A stretch of DNA of 64,000 nucleotides from Streptomyces diastaticus subsp. diastaticus. GTDB lineage: Bacteria > Actinomycetota > Actinomycetes > Streptomycetales > Streptomycetaceae. Shown here piece after piece: positions 42,463 to 50,521 of the stretch; the first letter of the stretch is position 1, and the number at the start of each line of letters is the position of its first letter. Location of the stretch: contig NZ_BLLN01000003.1 in NCBI RefSeq assembly GCF_011170125.1, positions 372,001-436,000 of the forward strand. The letters run 5' to 3'. Both the position numbers and the translations under genes were made by a program. The notes beneath the pieces were generated by a model, which did no database searches, was not told the origin of the DNA, and worked only from the letters and a program-made list of their open reading frames with translations.

Positions 42463-43329
42463 TCAGTGGAAGGTGTGCTCCTCCGCCGGGAAGGCGCCGC
42501 CCACGACCTCGTCGGCGAACTCCTTGGTGGCCGCCGTCATGATCGCGCGCAGATCCGTGTACTTCTTGCTGAACCGCGGCGCCTTGCCGGGGGTGAGCCC
42601 GAAGGCGTCGGTCCACACCAGCACCTGCGCGTCGGTCCCGGCGCCCGCGCCGATGCCTACCGTCGGGATCTGGAGCATGCCGGTCACCTCCGCGGCCAGC
42701 TCGGCCGGTACCGCCTCCAGCACGACCGCGAAGGCGCCCGCGTCCTGCACCGCCTTGGCGTCCCGCAGCAGCTGCTGCGCGGCCTCCTCGCCGCGCCCCT
42801 GCACCCGGTAGCCCATGGCGTTGACGGACTGCGGGGTGAGGCCGATGTGGGCCATCACGGGGATGCCGGCCTCCACCAGCACCCGGATCTGCTCGTGCGA
42901 GCGCTCGCCGCCCTCCAGCTTGACCGCGCCGACGCCGGCCTCCTTGACCAGCCGGGTCGCGGAGCGCAGGGCCTGTACGGGCCCCTCCTGGTAGGAGCCG
43001 AAGGTCAGATCGGCGACGATCATGGCACGGCTGGTACCGCGCACCACGGCGGCGGAGAGGAAGGCCATCTCGTCGAGGGTGACCGGCACCGTGGTGTCGT
43101 ACCCGAGGTGGCAGTTGCCCATCGAGTCACCGACGAGCAGGACGGGGACGCCCGCCCCGTCGAAGACCGACGCGGTCATCGCGTCGTAGGCGGTGAGCAT
43201 GGGCCACTTCTCGCCGCGCTCCTTCGCGCGGGCGATGTCGTGGACGGTGACCCGGCGGGTGGAGGTCCCGCCGTAGAGCGCCTTGGGGTCGGCGGTGGAC
43301 TGCGCGGGGGCAGCCGGAAGCTGCGTCAT
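42463..43329 (-). CDS. panB: Ketopantoate hydroxymethyltransferase
   Basis: A 288-residue enzyme adding a methylene-THF carbon to alpha-ketoisovalerate, the first step of pantothenate and CoA synthesis. Motifs: TAYDAMTASVFDGAGVPVLLVGDS near 47-69 (Mg ligands incl. Asp68), MAFLSAAVVRGTSRAMIVADL, AVKLEGGE near 128, MAHIGLTPQSVNAMGY near 147, FAVVLEAVPAELA near 188 (catalytic Glu) and TVGIGAGAGTDAQVLVWTD near 215. Start ATG 43329 is eight bases after AGGAG. The 43-residue leader region is partly disordered. panC and panD are not in the window. Confidence 0.94.
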   Translation of the reverse strand: MTQLPAAPAQSTADPKALYGGTSTRRVTVHDIARAKERGEKWPMLTAYDAMTASVFDGAGVPVLLVGDSMGNCHLGYDTTVPVTLDEMAFLSAAVVRGTSRAMIVADLTFGSYQEGPVQALRSATRLVKEAGVGAVKLEGGERSHEQIRVLVEAGIPVMAHIGLTPQSVNAMGYRVQGRGEEAAQQLLRDAKAVQDAGAFAVVLEAVPAELAAEVTGMLQIPTVGIGAGAGTDAQVLVWTDAFGLTPGKAPRFSKKYTDLRAIMTAATKEFADEVVGGAFPAEEHTFH

Positions 43330-43666
43330 CGCAACGGCTCCTTCTGTCATCTCGAGGCGCCCTGACGGCGTCCCCGGACTCCCCTCCATGGTGGCACTTG
43401 AGCAGGGCGGACGGGAAGACGTGCGGTCCGCGCGGGGGACGTGACGTGACAGACAGTCCGCGGCACGGAGGAGAAGGGGGCTACCGGCGGTAACTGTGCC
43501 CGTTCTGTCACAGCGGCTCCCGGGCGGCGGGCGGCAGGAACTGGGTGGGTGGCGCCGTCCGTCGTCCGGAGAGGAAACCGCCGTCGTGGACGGCGCGGAA
43601 GAGCGCCCCTCATCCCCTAGGGTCAGGGGCGAGACGGCGTGGATCAGGCAGCGAGGCGACGACGGT
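43330..43666. other. Divergent intergenic region, panB / membrane phosphoesterase
   Basis: This 337-base gap separates two divergent genes. TAGGGT at 43618-43623 is a plausible -10 for the phosphoesterase gene, giving a leader of about 35 bases. The rest shows no open frame with a ribosome binding site, no long inverted repeat and no recognised operator. Confidence 0.45.
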
Positions 43667-44689
43667 ATGGCGCAGGCGTACAGGACGGAACCGGACAGCG
43701 ACGACAGGGAGCAGGGACGCCCCGAACCCCGCCTCCGCTCCCTCGCCGGCCGTCTGCGGAACCCGGGGCCGTGGCGGCGCGGCCTCATCCTCGCCGTCCT
43801 CGCGATCCTCCTCGCGCTGGTCATGATCGGCCACGCGCGCATCCCCAACTCGGTCGGCAGCCTGGGCAGCCTCGGCGAGACCTTCCTGCCCTGGCTCGGC
43901 CTCGCCCTGCCGGTGCTGCTGGTCGCCGGGCTGGTGCGCCGCTCGGCGACCGCGCTGATCGTGCTGCTGCTCCCCTCGGTGGTCTGGCTCAACCTCTTCG
44001 GCGGCCTGGTCACCGACAAGTCGGCCACCGGTGGCGACCTCACCGTCGCCACGCACAACGTCAACGCCGACAACCCGGACCCCGCCGCCACCGCCCGCGA
44101 CGTCGCCGCCTCCGGCGCCGAGGTGGTCGCCCTGGAGGAACTGAGCCCCGACGCCGTCGCCGCCTACCGCGAGGCGCTCGCGGCCACCTACCCGCACCAC
44201 GCGGTCGAGGGCACCGTCGGCCTGTGGAGCAAGTACCCGCTGAGCGACACCGAGCCGGTCGACATCAAGCTCGGCTGGACCCGCGCGCTGCGCTCCACCG
44301 TCGACACCCCCTCGGGCCCCCTCGCCGTCTACGTCGCCCACCTGCCCTCGGTACGGGTCAAGCTGGACGCCGGGTTCACCGCGGGCCAGCGTGACAACAG
44401 CGCCGAGGCGCTGGGCCTGGCCATCCGCGGGGAGAAGCTGGACCGGGTGGTCCTCCTCGGCGACCTCAACGGCACCATGAACGACCGCGCGCTCTCCCCG
44501 GTGACCTCCCAGATGCGCTCCACCCAGGGCGCGGCCGGCGACGGCTTCGGCTTCAGCTGGCCGGCCTCCTTCCCGATGGCGCGCATCGACCAGATCATGG
44601 TCCAGGGCGTCGAGCCCGTCTCCTCCTGGACCCTGCCGCGCACCGGCAGCGACCACCTGCCGATAGCGGCCCGGATCAGCTTCGGCTAG
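43667..44689 (+). CDS. Membrane endonuclease/exonuclease/phosphatase-family protein (VanJ-like)
   Basis: A 340-residue protein. A charged N-terminus is followed by three hydrophobic helices (about 35-55, 68-87, 92-112) and an extracytoplasmic EEP domain (about 123-340). Catalytic motifs: VATHNVNADNPDPAATA (Asn), VVALEELSPDA (Glu), VVLLGDLNGTMND (Asp, Asn) and the C-terminal SDHLPIAARI (Asp-His). This architecture is that of VanJ/StaP, membrane phosphatases linked to teicoplanin resistance, probably acting on a lipid-linked envelope intermediate. Resistance here is inference. ATG 43667 has only GAGGCG as binding site. A very long hairpin follows the stop. Confidence 0.85.
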   Translation: MAQAYRTEPDSDDREQGRPEPRLRSLAGRLRNPGPWRRGLILAVLAILLALVMIGHARIPNSVGSLGSLGETFLPWLGLALPVLLVAGLVRRSATALIVLLLPSVVWLNLFGGLVTDKSATGGDLTVATHNVNADNPDPAATARDVAASGAEVVALEELSPDAVAAYREALAATYPHHAVEGTVGLWSKYPLSDTEPVDIKLGWTRALRSTVDTPSGPLAVYVAHLPSVRVKLDAGFTAGQRDNSAEALGLAIRGEKLDRVVLLGDLNGTMNDRALSPVTSQMRSTQGAAGDGFGFSWPASFPMARIDQIMVQGVEPVSSWTLPRTGSDHLPIAARISFG

Positions 44690-44704
44690 GGGCCGCGCCC
44701 AAGA

Positions 44705-44773
44705 CCCCGCACGACGGCCGAGGGGCTGCCGGGAGAGACGGTCTCCCGGCAGCCCCTCGGCCGTCGTGCGGGG
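44705..44773. terminator. 32-bp perfect stem hairpin between convergent genes
   Basis: Positions 44705-44736 are perfectly complementary to 44742-44773, with a five-base loop GACGG. The arms begin CCCCGCACGACGG and end GTCGTGCGGGG. It sits between the phosphoesterase stop (44689) and the NAD synthase stop (44795), so it is probably a bidirectional terminator. Confidence 0.9.
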
Positions 44774-44794
44774 CGCCCGCGGGCGGGCCCGGCC

Positions 44795-46552
44795 TCAGCC
44801 CGACTCGCGCCAGCGGCTGGTGACGGGCAGGCGGCGGTCCTTGCCGAAGCCCTTCGCCGAGATCTTGGTCCCCGGCGGGTACTGGCGTCGCTTGTACTCG
44901 GCGTTGTCCACCAGCTTCAGCACCCGCGTGACGGTCTCCGCGTCGAAGCCCGCCGCCAGGATCTCGTCGAGGCCCTGGTCCTGGTCGACGTAGCGGGCGA
45001 GGACCGCGTCGAGCACGTCGTAGTCGGGCAGCGAGTCGGTGTCGACCTGGCCCGGACGCAGCTCGGCGCTGGGCGGCTTGGTGACGGAGTTCTCCGGGAT
45101 CGGCGGGGTCTCGCCGCGCTCGGCCGCCACCTTGTTGCGCCAGCGGGCCAGCCGGAAGACGGCCGACTTGTAGACGTCCTTGATCGGGCCGTAGGCGCCC
45201 ACCGAGTCGCCGTACAGGGTGGAGTAGCCGACCGCCAGCTCCGACTTGTTGCCCGGGGCCAGCACGATCTGGCCCTCCTGGTTGGAGAGGGCCATGAGCG
45301 TGGTGCCGCGCAGCCGCGACTGCAGGTTCTCCTCGGCGAGGCCGGTCAGCGACAGCTCACCCATGTAGGCGTCGAACATCGGCGCGATGGAGACGGTCCG
45401 GTAGTGCAGCCCGGTGCGCCGGGCCAGCTCGGCGGCGTCGTCCCTGGAGTGCTCCGAGGAGTACTTCGAGGGCATCGAGACGCCGTACACGTGCTCGGCG
45501 CCGAGCGCGTCCACGGCGAGGGCGGCGGTGAGCGCCGAGTCGATGCCGCCGGAGAGCCCGATCAGCACGGAGCGGAAACCGTTCTTGCGGACGTAGGCAC
45601 GCAGGCCGGTGACGAGGGCGCGGTAGAGCTCCTCGTCGTCGTCGAGCGGCGGGGCGGTCGTCCCCGGGTACTCCGCCGGGCCAGGATTGGCCACCGGTTC
45701 CTCGGAGAGGACCACCCGGTCGACGCGCAGCCCGTCGCCGGCCGTCCCGGCCGGTGCGCCGGCCACCGCGGCGGGGAGGTCCAGGTCGAGCAGGAGCTGG
45801 GTCTCCTCGAACTGCGGGGCACGGGCCAGCACCTCGCCTTGGGCGTCCACCACGATGGTGTCGCCGTCGAAGACCAGCTCGTCCTGGCCACCGGTCATCG
45901 CCACGTACGCGGTGGTGCAGCCTGCCTCCTGGGCGCGCCGGCGCACCAGCTCCAGGCGGGTGTCGTCCTTCTCCCGCTCGTAGGGCGAGGCGTTGACGGA
46001 GAGTAGCAGTCCGGCACCGGCCGCGCGGGCCGCCGGGACCCGGCCGCCCTCCTGCCACAGGTCCTCGCAGATGGCGAGCGCGACGTCGACGCCGCGCACC
46101 CGGATCACCGGCATGGTGTCGCCGGGCACGAAATAGCGGTACTCGTCGAAGACACCGTAGTTCGGCAGGTGGTGCTTGGCGAAGGAGAGGGCCACCTCAC
46201 CGCCGTGCAGCACCGCCGCCGCGTTCTGCGGGGCACCGGCGGGCTGCCCGTAGCGCGGCTGGGCGGTGCTGGAGCGGTCGAGGTAGCCCACGACCACGGG
46301 CAGGTCGCCGAGGCCCTCGTCGGCGAGGCGCGCGGCGAGCGCGACCAGCGCCGACCGGGAGGCTTCGACGAACGACGAGCGCAGCGCGAGGTCCTCGACC
46401 GGATAACCGGTGAGCACCATCTCGGGGAAGGCCACGAGGTGCGCGCCCCGCTCGGCCGCCTCGCGGGTCCGGTGGACGACGGCGTCGGCGTTGCCGTGGA
46501 GGTCGCCGACGGTGGCGTCGATCTGGTTCAGGGCGAGTCGTAGTCGATGCAC
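44795..46552 (-). CDS. nadE: Glutamine-dependent NAD+ synthase
   Basis: A 585-residue two-domain enzyme. The N-terminal nitrilase-type glutaminase (about 1-270) has the triad Glu44 (FPEMVLTGYP), Lys126 (FAKHHLPNYGVFDEYRYF) and Cys162 (ALAICEDLW). The C-terminal ATP-pyrophosphatase synthetase (about 300-585) has the PP-loop LSGGIDSA at 333-340 and LALSNQEGQIVLAPGNKSE further on. It amidates nicotinic acid adenine dinucleotide with glutamine-derived ammonia. Start: GTG 46552 follows a TACACT -10 by seven bases; an upstream GTG at 46573 lies before that promoter, so 46552 is preferred. Single gene, likely leaderless. Confidence 0.94.
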   Translation of the reverse strand: MHRLRLALNQIDATVGDLHGNADAVVHRTREAAERGAHLVAFPEMVLTGYPVEDLALRSSFVEASRSALVALAARLADEGLGDLPVVVGYLDRSSTAQPRYGQPAGAPQNAAAVLHGGEVALSFAKHHLPNYGVFDEYRYFVPGDTMPVIRVRGVDVALAICEDLWQEGGRVPAARAAGAGLLLSVNASPYEREKDDTRLELVRRRAQEAGCTTAYVAMTGGQDELVFDGDTIVVDAQGEVLARAPQFEETQLLLDLDLPAAVAGAPAGTAGDGLRVDRVVLSEEPVANPGPAEYPGTTAPPLDDDEELYRALVTGLRAYVRKNGFRSVLIGLSGGIDSALTAALAVDALGAEHVYGVSMPSKYSSEHSRDDAAELARRTGLHYRTVSIAPMFDAYMGELSLTGLAEENLQSRLRGTTLMALSNQEGQIVLAPGNKSELAVGYSTLYGDSVGAYGPIKDVYKSAVFRLARWRNKVAAERGETPPIPENSVTKPPSAELRPGQVDTDSLPDYDVLDAVLARYVDQDQGLDEILAAGFDAETVTRVLKLVDNAEYKRRQYPPGTKISAKGFGKDRRLPVTSRWRESG

Positions 46553-46559
46553 GCCCGCC

Positions 46560-46565
46560 AGTGTA
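46560..46565 (-). promoter_or_regulatory. -10 element TACACT, candidate leaderless promoter of nadE
   Basis: On the minus strand TACACT ends seven bases before GTG 46552. There is no ribosome binding site. Confidence 0.5.
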
Positions 46566-46654
46566 ATCGTCACAACGACGCGATGTCGCGAGCGGCGGCG
46601 GCTCCCCGCGCGCGGCGGGCACGGGGAGCCGCCCGGAGACGGGATCGTGGCAGG

Positions 46655-48271
46655 TCAGCGGCGGTAGCCGAGGACCGTCATCATCCCGGCCTCCGCGTGG
46701 TAGACGTTGTGGCAGTGCAGCATCCACAGCCCCGGATTGTCCGCGTCGAAGTCGGCGGTCAGGGTCCGGTGCGGCAGGATCACCGCGGTGTCCTTGCGCG
46801 GTGCGCCCTCGGCCGAGGAGAGCGCGAAGGTGTGGCCGTGCAGGTGGAGCGGGTGCCACATGTCGGTCGCGTTGGCGAAGACCAGCCGCACCCGCTCCCC
46901 GGCCCGCACCGGGTACCGCTCGGACGCCTTGTACGGCCGCCCGTTGAACGCCCAGTCGTACCTGGCCATTCCGCCGGTCAGCTGGAACCGCACCGTCCGG
47001 TCCGGTGTGCGGGCGGGCAGCGCCGCCGACTCGTCGGCCACCAGCCGGTCGGCGGTCAGCACCTTCCCGTCCAGCTCCTCGGGCCGCGCCCCGGCCTTCG
47101 GCGCCGCCCCGCCGCCGGTGCGCAGCAGGGCCCGGGCGGTGGCGTCCTTCCCCTCGGCCAGCGCGGTCAGCGGGAAGACCCCGTCGCCCGCCGTCACCAG
47201 CACGTCGTACCGCTCGCCCATCCCGAGCAGCAGCGCGTCCGTCCCGGCGTGCTCCACCGGGAACCCGTCGGTGTGCGTCACCGTCATCCGGTGCCCGCCG
47301 AGCGCCACGCGGTACGCGGTGTCCCCGCCGGCGTTGACCAGCCGTACCCTGATCCGGTCGCCCGGCTTCGCCCGGAACACCTCGGGGTCCTCCGCCGTCC
47401 GCCCGTTGACCAGGTGGTACGGGTACTTCACGTCCCCGGCGTCCCCGCCGAGCAGGTCGCTGCGGGCGCCCATCATCATCCGCGAGGGCCCGGCGGGATC
47501 CTCCGTCCGCGCCCCCTGCGCCGACATGCCGTGCCCGGTGTGACCGCCGCCCTCGTCGTCCCCGTCCCCGGAGCCGTGGTCCATCCCGGGCGCCATGCCC
47601 CGGCTCAGCTCCGCGAGCACGCCGTCCGGGGTGGACCCCTCCACCCCGTCGACCCAGTCGTCCACGACCACGACCCACTCGTGGTCGTAGGCGAGCGGCT
47701 CCTTCGGGTCCTCCACGATCAGCGGGGCGTACAGCCCCCGGTCCTGCTGCGTCCCGCTGTGAGGGTGGAACCAGTACGTCCCCGGGTGCGGCACCGTGAA
47801 CCGGTAGGTGAAGTCGGCGCCGGGGCGCACGTCCTTCTGGGTCAGGCCCGGGACGCCGTCCATGTCGTTGCGCAGGGCGAGGCCGTGCCAGTGGAGCGAG
47901 GTCGGCTCGGGCAGGTGGTTGGCGAGGGTGAGCGCCAGGGTGTCCCCGGCGGTGACCCGTACCTCGCGGCCGGGCAGCCGGTCGCCGTAGGCCCAGGTCG
48001 GGACGGTGAGGGGACCGAGGTCGAGCCGGGTCTCGGTGGCGGTCAGCCGGACCTGGCGGACCCGGTCGCCGCCCGCCCGCGCCTTCTCGGCGTCCGCGAC
48101 CTCGCGGCCCGCCGGGTCGATCCAGTCACCGGCACCGGTCGTCGCCCCGGAGCCGGAGCCGGAGCCGTGGTCGGAGCTGGTGCCCCCGGAGGAGGAACAG
48201 GCGGCCAGCAGGCCGGTCCCGGCCAGGCCGAGTCCGGCGCCGAGGAGGGAGCGGCGCGTGGGAGTGCGCAT
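46655..48271 (-). CDS. Tat-exported multicopper oxidase lipoprotein
   Basis: A 538-residue laccase/CueO-type oxidase. The signal has a twin-arginine start (TRRSLLGAG) and a lipobox LAAC, so it is folded before export and lipid-anchored. Copper ligands are complete: LHWHGLAL near 125, YWFHPHSGTQ near 168, HPLHLHGHTF near 480 and the type 1 site HCHNVYHAEAGMM near 520, with Met as axial ligand. A His/Met/Gly-rich loop (MAPGMDHG to HTGHGM, about 230-255), like the CueO methionine region, suggests Cu(I) oxidation. Last gene of a DUF3105-DUF305-DUF6153-MCO set on one strand. Confidence 0.93.
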   Translation of the reverse strand: MRTPTRRSLLGAGLGLAGTGLLAACSSSGGTSSDHGSGSGSGATTGAGDWIDPAGREVADAEKARAGGDRVRQVRLTATETRLDLGPLTVPTWAYGDRLPGREVRVTAGDTLALTLANHLPEPTSLHWHGLALRNDMDGVPGLTQKDVRPGADFTYRFTVPHPGTYWFHPHSGTQQDRGLYAPLIVEDPKEPLAYDHEWVVVVDDWVDGVEGSTPDGVLAELSRGMAPGMDHGSGDGDDEGGGHTGHGMSAQGARTEDPAGPSRMMMGARSDLLGGDAGDVKYPYHLVNGRTAEDPEVFRAKPGDRIRVRLVNAGGDTAYRVALGGHRMTVTHTDGFPVEHAGTDALLLGMGERYDVLVTAGDGVFPLTALAEGKDATARALLRTGGGAAPKAGARPEELDGKVLTADRLVADESAALPARTPDRTVRFQLTGGMARYDWAFNGRPYKASERYPVRAGERVRLVFANATDMWHPLHLHGHTFALSSAEGAPRKDTAVILPHRTLTADFDADNPGLWMLHCHNVYHAEAGMMTVLGYRR

Positions 48272-48368
48272 GGGAAAGTCACCCTTGTCGTCAGTGGAGT
48301 GCGGTGGGGCAAGGCACGCGGAGGCGCGCCTGCCGCGCGAGGGGCGCGGAGGCGGCGGTTCCGGCGGC

Positions 48369-48827
48369 CTAGATCCGCAGGACCGACAGACGGGCGAGAG
48401 CGAGCCGGGTCGGCGGCGCTATCGGCCACTGGGCGCCCCGGCGGCCGGTGAGGAGCACGCGCGCGGCGGAACCCGGGGCGGTGCCCCGCCACAGCAGGCC
48501 GCCCGCGCGCAGCAGGAGGCCGAGGGTGAGCGCGGCGAGGACGGCCAGGCAGACCGACAGGGGGTCCGTGCCGGGCAGGGGGTCGGAGGAGTCGGTCGTA
48601 CCGGTGGCGGCTTCGGCGGCGGGGGAGTGGTGCTCCCCCGCGCCGGACCCCGCCGGGGCAGCGGGGGCCGCCGCGACCGTTCCCGGCTCGTGGGCGGCGC
48701 CGTGCGCACTGCCGTGGTCCCCGGCCGGGTGGCCCAGGGTGTGCATGGTGAGGACGCCGAGGAGCAGGGCGGCGAGCAGCAGCAGGCGCCCCGCCCGCCC
48801 GGCCACCGCGCCCGCCCTCGTCCTCAT
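48369..48827 (-). CDS. DUF6153-like small exported membrane protein
   Basis: A 152-residue protein. An N-terminal hydrophobic segment (about 12-31, GRLLLLAALLLGVLTMHTLG), a His-rich extracytoplasmic part (GDHGSAHGAAHEPG, GEHHSPAAE), a second helix (about 91-111) and a basic tail. The layout fits the actinobacterial DUF6153 family, often near copper or DUF305 genes; the histidines suggest metal binding. ATG 48827 has TAGGCT seven bases upstream and no binding site, so it is likely leaderless. 97 bases separate it from the multicopper oxidase downstream. Confidence 0.7.
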   Translation of the reverse strand: MRTRAGAVAGRAGRLLLLAALLLGVLTMHTLGHPAGDHGSAHGAAHEPGTVAAAPAAPAGSGAGEHHSPAAEAATGTTDSSDPLPGTDPLSVCLAVLAALTLGLLLRAGGLLWRGTAPGSAARVLLTGRRGAQWPIAPPTRLALARLSVLRI

Positions 48828-48834
48828 GGGCGGC

Positions 48835-48840
48835 AGCCTA
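48835..48840 (-). promoter_or_regulatory. -10 element TAGGCT, candidate leaderless promoter
   Basis: On the minus strand TAGGCT ends seven bases before ATG 48827 of the DUF6153-like gene. The MITE-like element lies about 50 bases upstream. Confidence 0.45.
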
Positions 48841-48893
48841 CCCCTCCCGGGTATGCGCCCGGACGGCGGGCCGGTGTCCGGGCGGACGGCCTA

Positions 48894-49055
48894 CGGCCTG
48901 TCCGGCGGATCTTCGTGGGCCCGCGACGCCTGGCACGCACTCTCGCCGCACGCCCGCATCACCCGGGTACGTGCGGTACGAGGGAGATCCGGGCGCACGC
49001 CGGGAGCACGCACCAGACGCCGCAGGCCGTGCCGCGAGGTTCCGCCGGACAGGCC
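48894..49055. mobile_element. MITE-like element with 15-bp perfect terminal inverted repeats
   Basis: GGCCTGTCCGGCGGA (48895-48909) and TCCGCCGGACAGGCC (49041-49055) are perfect inverted repeats 131 bases apart. CTA flanks both sides (48891-48893 and 49056-49058), as expected of a small target duplication at a CTAG-type site. The inside has no reading frame of meaning. The right CTA is the stop codon (TAG) of the DUF305 gene, so the element inserted exactly at that gene's end. No transposase copy is in the window, so it would have been moved in trans. Confidence 0.7.
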
Positions 49056-49679
49056 CTAGTCGTGGACGCCCCGCTTGCGCAGCAGCTCCGCCATCAGGTC
49101 GATCTCCGACCGCTGGGCGTCCACCATCCCCTGGGCCAGCCGCTGCTCGACCTCGACCTCGCAGGCGCTGACGCACCCCTCGGCCATGTGGACGCCGCCC
49201 TTGTGGTGGGCGGTCATCAGCCGCAGGTAGAGGATCTCGGCGGCCTCGCCCTCGGTCTTCCGCAGCCGTTCCAGCTCGGCCTTGGTCGCCATCCCCGGCA
49301 TCAGCGCGCCGTCCTTCCCCGGCTTGTGCCGCATCCCCATCCAGGCCATCGGCGCCTCCTCGGACACCTTCGGCAGCCCCCACAGGTCGAGCCAGCCCAG
49401 CATCATGCCGCGCTGGTTGGCCTGGGTGTTGGCGATGTCGTAGGCGAGCGTGCGGATCTCCTCGTCGCCCGTGCTGTCCCGGACGAGGAACGACATCTCC
49501 ACCGCCTGCTGGTGGTGGACGGCCATGTCCCGCGCGAACCCGGCGTCGGCCGAGTCGGCGGCGGGCACGGCCGGCGCGGGCGCGGCCTCCTCGCCTCCGG
49601 CGGCGGCCACCGCGACCACCGACCCGAGCGCGACCGCCACCGCCGCCGCGCCCGCCGCGAGCGCCGTACGGATCCTCAC
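49056..49679 (-). CDS. DUF305 family exported protein
   Basis: A 207-residue protein with an N-terminal signal or anchor (1-27) and a ferritin-like helical DUF305 domain: ARDMAVHHQQAVEMSFLV near 49-66 (the HHxQA motif), LAYDIANTQANQRGMMLGWL near 78 and LRLMTAHHKGGVHMAEGCV near 152 (second HH motif). Paired His/Met motifs point to metal, probably copper, binding outside the cell. GTG 49679 overlaps the DUF3105 stop (GTGA). Its TAG stop abuts the MITE-like element. Confidence 0.88.
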   Translation of the reverse strand: MRIRTALAAGAAAVAVALGSVVAVAAAGGEEAAPAPAVPAADSADAGFARDMAVHHQQAVEMSFLVRDSTGDEEIRTLAYDIANTQANQRGMMLGWLDLWGLPKVSEEAPMAWMGMRHKPGKDGALMPGMATKAELERLRKTEGEAAEILYLRLMTAHHKGGVHMAEGCVSACEVEVEQRLAQGMVDAQRSEIDLMAELLRKRGVHD

Positions 49680-50344
49680 GACGCGAGGCCCCCGGTGCAG
49701 GCGGCACCCGGCTCGGGCGTCTGCGGACCCTGCACGTACTTGGTGAAGAACTGCGCCACGCGCGGGTCGTCCGCGCCGTCCACGGTCACCTGCTTGCCCC
49801 AGGCGCTGAGCATCAGCGCGCCCTCCTGCTTCTCCACCGGGCTCATCAACGAGTACGGGGTGGACTTGACGCGCTCGGCCAGCTTGCCGACCTCGGCGGG
49901 GTCGGCGTCGCCGTTGTGGGTCACCCAGACGGCGCCGTGCTCCAGCGAGTGGACGGCGTTGACCTCCGGTATCGCCTTCTCGTAGACGTCGCCGTCGCAG
50001 TTCATCCAGACCTGGTTGTGGTCACCGCCCACCGGCGGGGTCATCGGGTAGGAGACCGGCGTCGAGACGTGGTCGCGGCCCAGCTCCTCGGCCTTCCAGG
50101 TCTTCTCGCCCTCGACGGGCCTCTCGGCCTGTTCCCGCTCCACCGCCTCGGTCTTCTCCTTCTCGTCCGACTTCTGGAGGTAGAGGTACCCGCCGCCGCC
50201 TATCAGCCCGGCCACGACGAGCGTGCCGACACCTGTGAGGAGCACGCGGTTACGGCGCTCGCGCGCCTGCTCGCTCGCGCGCATGCGCTGGATACGGGCA
50301 CGGCGGTCCTCCGCGGACCCGGGGGTGTTCCTGGTCGAACCCAT
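49676..50344 (-). CDS. DUF3105 single-pass membrane protein
   Basis: A 222-residue protein with a basic cytoplasmic N-terminus, one helix near 35-56 and a charged linker. The external DUF3105 domain contains GGDHNQVWMNCDGDVYEKAI near 108, VNAVHSLEHGAVWVTHNGD near 130 (the HSLEHGAVWV signature) and a C-terminal Cys (GAACTGG). Conserved Cys, His and Met residues suggest metal or redox function. ATG 50344 follows AAGGA. It is co-translated with the DUF305 gene, a common actinobacterial pair. Confidence 0.88.
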   Translation of the reverse strand: MGSTRNTPGSAEDRRARIQRMRASEQARERRNRVLLTGVGTLVVAGLIGGGGYLYLQKSDEKEKTEAVEREQAERPVEGEKTWKAEELGRDHVSTPVSYPMTPPVGGDHNQVWMNCDGDVYEKAIPEVNAVHSLEHGAVWVTHNGDADPAEVGKLAERVKSTPYSLMSPVEKQEGALMLSAWGKQVTVDGADDPRVAQFFTKYVQGPQTPEPGAACTGGLAS

Positions 50345-50428
50345 GGTGTGTCCTTCGCGCGGTCTTGGGGGCGGGCGGGCCCGCTGATCGTAATGGGGAG
50401 CGGGGTGTCCAGGGCCATACCGCTGCCC

Positions 50429-50444
50429 GTAATCTGGCCGAAAC
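50429..50444 (+). promoter_or_regulatory. GlnR-box-like sequence upstream of glnA2
   Basis: GTAAT-CTGGCC-GAAAC matches the a-site/b-site half of the actinobacterial GlnR consensus (GTnAC-n6-GAAAC) at nine of the ten defined positions if n is ignored (T for C in the a-site). It lies 78 bases before the glnA2 start. No second a/b pair is seen, so control by GlnR is uncertain. Confidence 0.35.
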
Positions 50445-50521
50445 CCCTGGCCGTGATACTGGTGGGGCACCCACACGCTGGGCGGTGGCGCGCAGACCGT
50501 CTGAACTGCAAGGATGTAGCT

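Noticed and set aside
46547..48451. 634-codon plus-strand frame over the multicopper oxidase
   Set aside because: Shadow of a gene whose copper ligands are all in the minus frame.
48841..49055. Small protein genes inside the MITE-like element
   Set aside because: Frames are short, lack ribosome binding sites and do not resemble any protein.
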